From: Clostridia bacterium | GTDB lineage: Bacteria; Bacillota; Clostridia; Oscillospirales; Acutalibacteraceae | NCBI GenBank assembly: GCA_900755895.1 | Contig: CAAEIG010000179.1 | Coordinates: 1-14,619, forward strand | DNA: 14,619 bases | Direction of reading: 5' to 3' | Shown here: positions 1 through 6,396 of the stretch, piece by piece | How positions within the stretch are numbered: the first letter of the stretch is position 1 | Layout of the letters: each line of letters opens with the position of its first letter | Made by a program: the position numbers and the translations under genes | Notes under the pieces: generated by a model | The model's database searches: none | What the model was told of the DNA's origin: nothing | The model's input: the letters and a program-made list of their open reading frames with translations, nothing else

Positions 1-13
1 ACAGTTTTCTCAT
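1..13 (-). CDS. 5' end of an unidentified gene leaving the window on the left
   Basis: Only the start codon and about three more codons (Met-Arg-Lys-Leu) are inside the window. The start is supported by a purine-rich AGAGAGGG ribosome binding site four bases upstream of the ATG and by a good promoter match at 61-89. Nothing can be said about the product. It is divergent from the small ORF at 151-411. Confidence 0.4.
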
Positions 14-60
14 GATTCCCTCTCTTTTCTGCGTTTTGTGTGTCCTACAGGTTCAAAAGC

Positions 61-89
61 ATTATAAGTTTTTTCTGCGAACATTACAA
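61..89 (-). promoter_or_regulatory. Sigma-70/SigA-type promoter for the leftward gene
   Basis: On the minus strand a TTGTAA -35 box (84-89) is separated by exactly 17 bases from a perfect TATAAT -10 box (61-66). Transcription would start near 54, leaving a leader of about 40 bases before the ATG at 13. Confidence 0.5.
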
Positions 90-150
90 TGTGCGAAACA
101 GAAATCAGGCACATGGTATGCTGTTCACAGATGTCCAAGGGAGCGTGCGT

Positions 151-411
151 TTGAACAAAAAGGAAAAGTCCACAAACACTTCCCCTTATCCCGATGAAGT
201 CATTGACCGTCTGGCGCGGGCATTCTACCCGGCCATCCTTGCCTGTTGGAACAGCGAGGAGGGTCAGCGGGAGTTTGCCGCGTGGCAGGCGGAACAGGCT
301 CATCATGCAAACAACGAAAAACGGAAAGTTCCCACCGGGGCATTTCTGCCCCGCGGGAGGCAAAGCGCGGGGCACGGGCTGTTCGAATCCCCCTCTTTTA
401 CTGCTCCATAA
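151..411 (+). CDS. Small unrecognised protein, possibly mobile-element associated
   Basis: An 86-residue ORF. The TTG at 151 is chosen over upstream ATGs because AAGGGAG lies about seven bases before it. The central part (about residues 12-48) is a plausible acidic helical protein with the stretch EVIDRLARAFYPAIL followed by SEEGQREFAAWQAEQ. The last 30 or so residues (from KRKVPTG on) look unlike a folded protein and are read through a GC-rich hairpin at 336-353, so the reading frame may originally have ended earlier. Similar short proteins are, from memory, found at the ends of integrated elements in Clostridia, but I cannot name a family. Its position next to a split tRNA fits that idea. 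Function unknown. Confidence 0.45.
   Translation: MNKKEKSTNTSPYPDEVIDRLARAFYPAILACWNSEEGQREFAAWQAEQAHHANNEKRKVPTGAFLPRGRQSAGHGLFESPSFTAP
336..353. other. GC-rich hairpin at the end of the small ORF
   Basis: CGGGGCA (336-342) and TGCCCCG (347-353) form a perfect 7 bp stem around a four-base loop. No T-run follows, so it is not a convincing intrinsic terminator on either strand. Confidence 0.3.
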
Positions 412-425
412 AATCCGTGCATAAC

Positions 426-458
426 AAAAAGAGCAGCACCCCATAAGGTGCTGCTCTT
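426..458 (-). terminator. Intrinsic terminator of the tRNA-Arg gene
   Basis: A perfect 12 bp stem (429-440 with 447-458) encloses a six-base loop and, read on the minus strand, runs into a T-tract. It begins directly at the CCA end of the tRNA fragment, so it is most likely the native terminator of that tRNA gene. The other side of the stem is not followed by T residues on the plus strand. Confidence 0.7.
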
Positions 459-502
459 GGTGCGACCGGGAGGATTCGAACCTCTGGCCTTCCGGGTCGG
501 AG
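458..502 (-). tRNA. 3' part of a tRNA-Arg(CCG) gene, truncated; probable attachment-site core
   Basis: Read on the minus strand this is the anticodon loop onward of a tRNA: loop C-T-CCG-A-C with the conserved U33 (anticodon CCG at 498-500), 3' anticodon strand CCGGA, variable loop, T-arm with TTCGAAT (474-480), the 3' acceptor strand CGGTCGC, discriminator A and an encoded CCA (458-460). The base before the loop (503 onward) does not continue as an anticodon stem, and no D-arm or matching 5' acceptor is present. The outermost T-stem pair is an A-C mismatch. The break at the anticodon loop is typical of tyrosine-integrase attachment sites in tRNA genes (established knowledge). The intact tRNA would then lie outside this window. 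Confidence 0.7.
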
Positions 503-605
503 AACTGTGACATCTGGCAAATAGCAATGATACAGCGCAGAGATTTGTGCAGTATGCACAAACCCCCGCGCCGGTTGTGATAGCTAAAAAAGATGTTGGA
601 ACGTC
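495..605. repeat. Attachment-side repeat, copy A (intact-looking)
   Basis: This noncoding stretch next to the tRNA fragment matches a diverged copy at 2383-2495. Shared anchors are GGTCGG at 495-500, AATGATACAG at 526-535 and the dyad around 544-562. In the best-aligned 27 bases (536-562) nearly all differences are transitions. It contains no convincing gene and probably represents the end of an integrated element. Confidence 0.55.
544..562. repeat. Perfect inverted repeat within copy A
   Basis: TTTGTGCA (544-551) and TGCACAAA (555-562) form a perfect 8 bp inverted repeat around a three-base centre, about 40 bases from the tRNA break. It could be a recombinase or accessory-protein site. In copy B the corresponding dyad (2433-2451) is degraded. 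Confidence 0.4.
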
Positions 606-639
606 AAAAACGGCACCCGGAGCCAGCAGAAAAGATAGA

Positions 640-657
640 GTGGTCAAATGGTGGTCA
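640..657 (+). repeat. Two GTGGTCA direct repeats, possible integrase arm sites
   Basis: GTGGTCA occurs at 640-646 and again at 651-657, 11 bp apart, just past the 3' end of the AlbA_2-type gene. Direct repeats of this kind near a tRNA attachment core are compatible with arm-type binding sites of a tyrosine integrase. No integrase gene is visible. Confidence 0.25.
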
Positions 658-667
658 GCCAATAAGT

Positions 668-2154
668 CTAAACGGTTCGCTTTTTCTGCCGTTCCTCCAC
701 CGTCTGATAGGTTTGTTTGCGGCTGCGAGGGGTGTCAGGCAGCGAAAGCCGGACCGCCCCTGCCTCCACCAACGGGTCCAGATAATGGCGCAGAGCATAT
801 TGCGCTGACGGTATACCAAGGTAGGCAACGATCTCGGCACGGCTCCGCGGCTGACGGCAAAACGCAAGCAATCCTTTCGGGTCCTTGGGCAGAGCTTCCG
901 GGGATGGTCCGGCTGCTTGTTGCGGTGTCACATCCGCGCTGTTTCGCAGCGTCACAGAAAAACCGCTGCGCGTGTTGGCGAACACCGGTGCTGGTAGCCC
1001 TAACTCCGCCATCGCGTGCTGGATGCGGGGAATGCCGGAATATCGGTTTTCCGTCTGCCCCAGAGATTCCATCGCAGTCACCAACACAGGATTGCGGGTA
1101 TCCGGCTGTACCTTTCCCAACTGGTCCACCGTCAGACGGCCATACAGGCCACCCGGGTTGGCAACTTCCAGCCGGTCGGAATACATCGTCAACCGGATCG
1201 GCATCCCTTCCGTGTGGATGCTGTAATCCCGATGGACCAGCGCGTTCAAAATGGTTTCGCGCACAGCGTCCAACGGATATTCCGGCCGGTCGATGCGCCG
1301 CCCGGTCGCTGGATCAATACGCGTAGAGACCTGCATGTTGTTGCGCACAACCCCGACGGCTTGTTCCAGCATTTCCGGCAGAGTGCCTTCCAGCCGCTTG
1401 CTGTCGATAAAGCGCCGCCCCTGTTCATCCAAAAGACCCATCTCCGTTCCGGGCACATGGGTGCCGATGATGCTGAGTTGTGGGAAATAGGCCTGCGGAT
1501 AGGGGCTGAACAGCAGAACGGCGGCCAAAGTGACCACGCCGTTTTTGGTGACGCCGATCAGATCATACAGCCGGGAGAGTTCCAGCGTTGCAAAATGCGG
1601 CCGGTCCTGCTTGCGGCGCAGGACATACTGCGCCAGACGGTCCTGATCCAGATTCTGGACCCGGACCTGCTCCACAGGCCGGATATCGTCCCGATACTTT
1701 TTGCGGAACGCCTCGTAGCTGTACACCTCATATTCCGTCATTGGCTTATCTGCGTCACCGACACGGATATAGGACCCCTGCATCCTTCCCTTTGCGGTTT
1801 TGAAACAGGGGCGCTCGGTTATGTCCACCGGCGGAATTTCGGCCGAGACAAAAACTTTGCCGTTTTCCTCGTACACCGTAAAGACCGGCCGAACCACGGG
1901 GTCATCTGCTCGCCGTACTCCATGACCTTGCGCTGCAGGTCCTGCGCATCATATACGCCGACTTTTGCAAAACCGTCCTTTTCATCCAGACCAAACACCA
2001 GAATTCCGCCGCTATCCTGATTGGAAAAAGACGACAGGGTATCATACAGCTTTTCCGGGCATCCACCGTGGGCGGACTTTACCTCAATGGTCTGTTCTTC
2101 GCATTGGCGGTTCTGTATCTGTGTTAATAACCTCTTCATTTCTGTTTCTACCAC
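668..2154 (-). pseudogene. AlbA_2 / GHKL-like ATP-binding regulator, split by a one-base frameshift
   Basis: The N-terminal piece (2154 down to about 1900) starts at a GTG with an AAAGGAG site seven bases upstream. It carries a typical AlbA_2 (Schlafen-type, PF04326) region: residues 22-58 include IEVKSAHGG, LYDTLSSFSN and GGILVFGLDE. The second piece (1897-668, 409 residues) continues the same protein and holds the characteristic ILNALVHRDYS box (residues 217-226), then MYSDRLEVANPGG, and ends in what looks like a winged helix (residues 330-400). The two frames meet at a GGGG run (1898-1901 on the plus strand); one added base would restore a protein of about 495 residues. Such proteins are commonly annotated as ATP-binding transcriptional regulators. 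It lies between two attachment-side repeats, so it is probably element cargo. The frameshift could be a real mutation, phase variation or an assembly error. Confidence 0.8.
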
Positions 2155-2192
2155 TTTGACGTCTCCTTTTTTGCAAACGGCCCAATCACGAG

Positions 2193-2215
2193 TTCACTTT
2201 TATCACAAAAGTAAA
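2193..2215. promoter_or_regulatory. Hyphenated palindrome in the leader of the AlbA_2-type gene
   Basis: GTT-n-ACTTTT-nnnnn-AAAAGT-n-AAC is a symmetric element covering 23 bases, about 40 bases upstream of the GTG start. Its half-sites resemble those of a dimeric repressor. It lies inside the predicted transcript, so an RNA hairpin is also possible. Confidence 0.45.
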
Positions 2216-2264
2216 CCCGGAACGTAAGGAGTCAGCTCAAAAACTCAAGTCTTTCCCTTGTCTC

Positions 2265-2299
2265 ACTTCTGTTATAACAAAAAACAGAAGTCAAAACAA
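2265..2299 (-). promoter_or_regulatory. Promoter of the AlbA_2-type gene with an overlapping operator-like inverted repeat
   Basis: On the minus strand TTGTTT (2294-2299) is followed after 17 bases by TATAAC (2271-2276). A perfect 9 bp inverted repeat, ACTTCTGTT (2265-2273) and AACAGAAGT (2283-2291), covers the spacer and the -10 box. A protein bound there would block RNA polymerase, so autoregulation is a reasonable inference. Confidence 0.5.
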
Positions 2300-2382
2300 G
2301 GCGTCTGAGGTGGTTTTTCTTTTCTATTGAGTTCAGTTATTCTCTGGCTCGTCGTCTATGGTTTTGGTGGATGTAATAGTCT

Positions 2383-2495
2383 GGTCGGAAAACTGATGCC
2401 ATCCAGCGTAATGTAATGATACAGTGTGAGAATCTATGCTGTGTACATAAATTCCCGGCAGGTCGGCCTACAAACAAAATGATGTCGAAACGGAC
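2383..2495. repeat. Attachment-side repeat, copy B (diverged)
   Basis: Matches copy A at 495-605 in the same orientation, with the shared anchors GGTCGG (2383-2388) and AATGATACAG (2415-2424) and many transition differences. The match includes the anticodon-loop end of the tRNA fragment. Further left only faint T-arm traces remain (near 2355-2380). It looks like the older end of a second, related integration. Confidence 0.5.
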
Positions 2496-2925
2496 ATGAT
2501 CAAACCTCTCAGAAGAAAAAAAGTCAAGTGACAATCATCGCGTTGTCACATACTGCTATAGGAAGCCAATGTTTAGGTATAACCGGTCACACAAGAATCA
2601 TCCATACGGTGAGCGGCTTAAACCATAGTAATCGTCGAGAAAGGCACCGCCCCCTTATGTAGCCTGCATAGCATGGCAACTTTATCAAAAGAAGTTGATT
2701 GTGACCATTGCTCTCCCAGAAGAGATGCAACTCATGGGGTCGCTCATATAAGAGAAGCACATTTGCGTCCATCTCACGCAGAAAATTTTGTACCCTCACC
2801 TTCGCAAAAAACGGCATTGCCTACCGACGCAATCTGTGCTGCCAGGCAAAACCGTATGTCTTGCTTCAGCATTTCATTTGTAGGTTGAAAAAGCAGTCTG
2901 CGTGAGTACAAATATATAGATCGTT
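2496..2925. other. Stretch without a recognisable gene
   Basis: Short reading frames exist on both strands (for example 2587-2817 minus, 76 residues), but none has a ribosome binding site or a recognisable motif. Base composition appears more AT-rich than the sugar locus. The right end may include the decayed N-terminal part of the IS3 transposase that becomes readable at 2926; I could not follow it. Confidence 0.5.
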
Positions 2926-3418
2926 AAGTTTTTCCCGAAAAAGCCAAACTGGAAATTGGTGACTGACACGACCGAATTTAGTCTGTTTGGGCAGAAGATG
3001 TATCTCTCGCCCGCTTTGGATTCGCACAACAGTTATTTAGTCGGTTATACTCTCTCTGACCAATCTGCATTAGACATGGCACCCCCCCCATGTTAGAGAA
3101 GGCACATACGTCCATACCAGATGAAATAGAATTGATTTTCCATTCTAATCAAGGCTGGCAGTGTCCGCGCAAGCAATACTAGTGTATGCGCAAGAGGAAA
3201 GGTATTCTCCAAAGCACGCGTCGCAAGTGTGACCGCCTGAACAATACCGCCGCGGAGAACTACTTTGGCCCACTCAAAAGTGAGCTGCTATATCTGCCAA
3301 AATTCCGTTTTCCGGAACACTTCGAGCTGGAATTTGTAGACCATCCGGGCTACTAAACAGCAGCACAATCAATACAAAACTAAACAGATCATCTCTCGCA
3401 CGACGCACTGTGTCTAGT
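2926..3418 (+). pseudogene. Decayed IS3-family (IS150-like) transposase orfB remnant
   Basis: The first readable part (from 2926) gives KFFPKKPNWKLVTDTTEF, matching the start of the IS3 DDE domain, including the first catalytic Asp in TDTTEF, then KMYLSPALD. At a run of eight C (3082-3089) the frame shifts; from 3090 it reads MLEKAHTSIPDEIELIF, HSNQGWQ, NNTAAENYFGPLKSELLYL, EHFELEFVDHPGY. The second catalytic Asp of the usual HSDQG motif is Asn here (codon 3147-3149), while the Glu in ENYFG is kept. In-frame stops occur at 3180-3182 and 3354-3356. Orf A, most of the orfB N-terminus and the terminal repeats are not recognisable. It cannot encode an active enzyme. Confidence 0.85.
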
Positions 3419-3459
3419 TTTCTTCCGGATGACGTAGGCACTTCACCCGCATTTCTTCA

Positions 3460-4770
3460 TCATACCGTAAAAACACAGCTTGCCAAACTGTACGGTTCCA
3501 TCCAGATAACACGTGTCGAGACTTCGCCACATACGATTTGAACGCCGCACGGGGTACTCGCATCATTCAGAAGCACACAAGCCCGGGAACCATCGGGATT
3601 TTGTACCGCAGTGGCGACGACTTCGTCACTGTCCGCCCCAATTCGGACCGCACCGGCTCGGATCACACGGCTGAAATGGCCGATAGCATAGTAGGCACTG
3701 TTTTTTTTAATTGTTCCAGACACAGTATCAGCCAAGATCGGCGCATGGCAGAAGTTTCCAAGGTGGTTGGGCCCGCCCACACAATCCAAAAGCAGGTTCC
3801 AATCAAGGAACCCCTCACACCCGTTGTTCAAATCGTGTAGATAATTACGCGCGTACTTTCGTGCCGGTTCCCAACTATCCGGTTGCGGACCTCCCTCCAA
3901 ACAGCCCTCACTGAACAAAAGGTGGAGTTCCGAGTGCGCCCTTCGTACCCGAGCAACCGCCTCATGATCGTCCGATACATACCAGTGATAGGCCATCCCC
4001 CAGATATACGGTGCGCTGGGCGCATCAGAAAGCGCATCCGCCCATGCTTCCAAGCCGTTTCTGTTGTGGTCCCATCCCAACAGCCGCACCTGTGGGTGGT
4101 GGCGACGCAGCATAGGGCCGATAAAATCCGCGATCAGTTCTACTTCCTCCTGTGGGGTGTACAGGCAGCTTTCCCACGTCTGGAGCGCTTCCGGTTCGTT
4201 TTGCACCGTCAAAAAGCGGATCGGCAATCCCCTGCGCTCCATCTCAGTCAAATAGCGGTCGATATAGCAAGCCCAGGCGGCGCGGCATTCGCTGCGTAGC
4301 CGCCCGCCCCGCAGCATGCAGCCGTTCGTTTTCATCCAGGCGGGTGGGCTCCAAGGGCTAGCCAAAAGCTGCAGCTGTCTGCTGCGGGCTTTTGCACGCT
4401 GCAGCAGTGGGATCAGCCACTGTTCATCGTGCTGCAGGCTGAATGTTTCCGCCTGTGTATCCTCTCCCTTGGTGTAAACATAACTCGCCAAGGAAAAATC
4501 ATTACTATGGATGCTGACGCGCCCCATCGTGTAGCCAAGACCCGTTTCGCAGTCAAAGTAGTCCTGCAAAAATTTTTCCTGCGTTTCGTGCGGAAGCAAC
4601 GAAAAAAGGTAAGCAGTCGACTCGGTGAAAGCGCCACCAAACCCCAAAATCGTTTGAGCACGCCGTTTCGGGTCCAGTGACACCCGTGCCACTTTCGTGT
4701 TTGGTGGTGCGACAGGCGGCGGCCCCCAGCAGGGGCCGCCGGGCGTGGAATAAAAAACGGTGTATGCCAT
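3460..4770 (-). CDS. GH30 family glycoside hydrolase (beta-glycosidase), apparently cytoplasmic
   Basis: 436 residues. Retaining beta-glycosidase of the GH30 (glucosylceramidase/beta-1,6-glucanase/beta-glucosidase) type. Seen: the N-terminal strand motif GFGGAFTES (43-51), ASPWSPPAWMKTN (137-149), the acid/base Glu192 in TVQNEPE, the nucleophile Glu288 in LLFSEGC, and a C-terminal beta-sandwich tail (about 360-436) with ACVLLND. The length covers the (beta/alpha)8 barrel plus the side domain. There is no signal peptide, whereas many family members are secreted, so it probably acts on imported oligosaccharides. The ATG at 4770 has AAGGAGG upstream and lies 15 bases after the response-regulator stop, so the gene is last in the kinase-regulator operon. 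No terminator is visible after its stop; decayed IS3 sequence begins about 40 bases further on. The exact substrate is not determinable. Confidence 0.9.
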   Translation of the reverse strand: MAYTVFYSTPGGPCWGPPPVAPPNTKVARVSLDPKRRAQTILGFGGAFTESTAYLFSLLPHETQEKFLQDYFDCETGLGYTMGRVSIHSNDFSLASYVYTKGEDTQAETFSLQHDEQWLIPLLQRAKARSRQLQLLASPWSPPAWMKTNGCMLRGGRLRSECRAAWACYIDRYLTEMERRGLPIRFLTVQNEPEALQTWESCLYTPQEEVELIADFIGPMLRRHHPQVRLLGWDHNRNGLEAWADALSDAPSAPYIWGMAYHWYVSDDHEAVARVRRAHSELHLLFSEGCLEGGPQPDSWEPARKYARNYLHDLNNGCEGFLDWNLLLDCVGGPNHLGNFCHAPILADTVSGTIKKNSAYYAIGHFSRVIRAGAVRIGADSDEVVATAVQNPDGSRACVLLNDASTPCGVQIVCGEVSTRVIWMEPYSLASCVFTV

Positions 4771-4785
4771 GGATATTTTCCTCCT

Positions 4786-6396
4786 TCACGGCTGGTCGAA
4801 ATAACAAAGCTGGTATTGGTTGGGTGAAACACCCATCCACTGTTTGAACACATGGTTAAAATGCTTGGCATTGAAATAACCAACACGATGCGACACTTCA
4901 TACACTTTTAAGCTGCGTTCGGTCCGCAGGAGCTCCGCTGCTTTTTCCATGCGCACGCGTGTAAGAAACTTGATATAAGACTCCCCTGTCTCTTTGTGGA
5001 ACAGACTGCTCAGGTAACTTTCTGACACGCGCAGTTTCTCAGCCAGCAGCGCCAAGCTGATCGGCTCGCTGTAATTTTCGTGTATAAAACGTTTTGCCTG
5101 TTCAATCAGCTGGCTGCAGTTGGTATTGTTGGCCAATGGCGCACACAAACGTACCGCCAGCGCCTGAAATGTTTCCTCCACCCAGGTCTCAGAGGCAGCC
5201 GCCTGCAGTTCCCGCAGTTTTTGCGTTAGGAGGGTATGCGCTTCGTCCAGCAGTAGCGCCTCCGGGGCCGGGATCACAGAGAAGAGGAGTTTTGCCAGCA
5301 GCTGTCCGAACCGTCCGATCGTTTCTTTTCCATAGTCAGGCATTCTCTTGACGTAATCATAGAGCAGGAGTTGTGCCTGTGCCGTCTGCCCTCTGCGGAC
5401 ACAGCTGTACAGATCAGTGGCCATCTCGTGCAGCCGCGTATAGATGCCGTAATCCGCACCTTTATCGCCGACCTGCAACCCGCACGCACCATCCAGGATC
5501 CGCTTGACCAACAGGCTGCGCGCCTGTTGATAAGATTGATCCATCTGCAGTACGTCCGAATAGACCCGCCCCAGCGCACCGCTGGCCGACATGCTGGTTT
5601 GCAGCCTGAAGTGATTTAAGGCGCGTTTGTACAGCGTCCGTGCATTCTTTTGGATCTGAAAGGCATCTTCCCCCGAAAGATAGACCATCGTTTTTCCATC
5701 CGGTTCCGGCACAGAAAATCCCGGAATATGCGCTTGCGCCATCACTTCGTTAGTCTGTTGCGCTAAAATCATGGAATAAACGCCATGTTCCCGTACAGAC
5801 AGCTGCGCACAGGGGCCACACCAGTTGTCTACCTCCAACAGTAAAATCGCACCGTCCGTCTGGATTTCTTCCAGATTCAACTCACAGGAGATCTTGTAAT
5901 ATTGCTGCAACCGCAGGTTCTCCTGGTGCGCGATCGCCGCGATCAGATTTTGCCCGATCAACAACCGGTAGGCATCGGAATGTGCCAGGAACTGCAAATA
6001 GGTCTTTTGCTGCCGGCGGCTGTCTTTGACATGGCCAATCTGTTTTTGTACTGCCAGTGCAAGTTCTTCCCGGTTCAGTGGCTTGAGCAGATAATCGCTT
6101 ACCCCATATTTTATCGCACTTTGGGCGTAGTGAAAATCTTCGTACCCACTCAGCAAGATCATGTGCGCTGGCGTTTTCTGTTCCTGGTTGATTTTTGCCA
6201 GTTCCAGCCCATCCATCACCGGCATACGGATGTCGCTGATGATAAGATCAATGTGGAATTGACACAGGCGATCGGCAGCTTCTCTGCCATTGGACGCCGT
6301 ATGGATCTGGATATCGCCGCCATAGATTCCTGTCAAAAAACGATCCAGGTATTCCACCGTCAACGGTTCGTCATCAACAAGAAGCGTCTGGATCAT
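4786..6396 (-). CDS. YesN-type response regulator with AraC DNA-binding domain
   Basis: 536 residues. N-terminal receiver domain (about 1-120): acidic pair Asp8/Asp9, phospho-acceptor Asp55 in IISDIRMP, Ser83 in LLSGYED and the conserved Lys105 in LLKPLN. A long middle region (about 125-420) has no motif I recognise, as usual for this group. The C-terminal AraC/XylS double helix-turn-helix (about 432-536) includes FIHENYSEPISLALLAE, VSESYLSSLFHKETGESY and VGYFNAKHFNHVFKQWMGVSPNQY. The ATG has AGAAGGAGG upstream and lies inside the kinase gene, overlapping it by 23 bases, which suggests translational coupling. It is expected to take phosphate from the adjacent kinase and activate the divergent importer promoter, and perhaps its own operon. 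Confidence 0.95.
   Translation of the reverse strand: MIQTLLVDDEPLTVEYLDRFLTGIYGGDIQIHTASNGREAADRLCQFHIDLIISDIRMPVMDGLELAKINQEQKTPAHMILLSGYEDFHYAQSAIKYGVSDYLLKPLNREELALAVQKQIGHVKDSRRQQKTYLQFLAHSDAYRLLIGQNLIAAIAHQENLRLQQYYKISCELNLEEIQTDGAILLLEVDNWCGPCAQLSVREHGVYSMILAQQTNEVMAQAHIPGFSVPEPDGKTMVYLSGEDAFQIQKNARTLYKRALNHFRLQTSMSASGALGRVYSDVLQMDQSYQQARSLLVKRILDGACGLQVGDKGADYGIYTRLHEMATDLYSCVRRGQTAQAQLLLYDYVKRMPDYGKETIGRFGQLLAKLLFSVIPAPEALLLDEAHTLLTQKLRELQAAASETWVEETFQALAVRLCAPLANNTNCSQLIEQAKRFIHENYSEPISLALLAEKLRVSESYLSSLFHKETGESYIKFLTRVRMEKAAELLRTERSLKVYEVSHRVGYFNAKHFNHVFKQWMGVSPNQYQLCYFDQP

Noticed and set aside
375..407. T-arm-like TTCGAATC followed by TCCA on the plus strand, resembling the end of a second tRNA
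   Set aside because: The T-stem has two mismatches, the spacing between T-loop and CCA is wrong, and no other tRNA arms are found; it remains only a possible attachment remnant.
1016..2020. 334-codon open frame on the plus strand
   Set aside because: It is antisense to the AlbA_2-type gene, which has clear family motifs and a ribosome binding site; the antisense protein has none.
2587..2817. 76-codon open frame on the minus strand
   Set aside because: No ribosome binding site, no recognisable motif, and it lies in decayed sequence next to a dead IS element.
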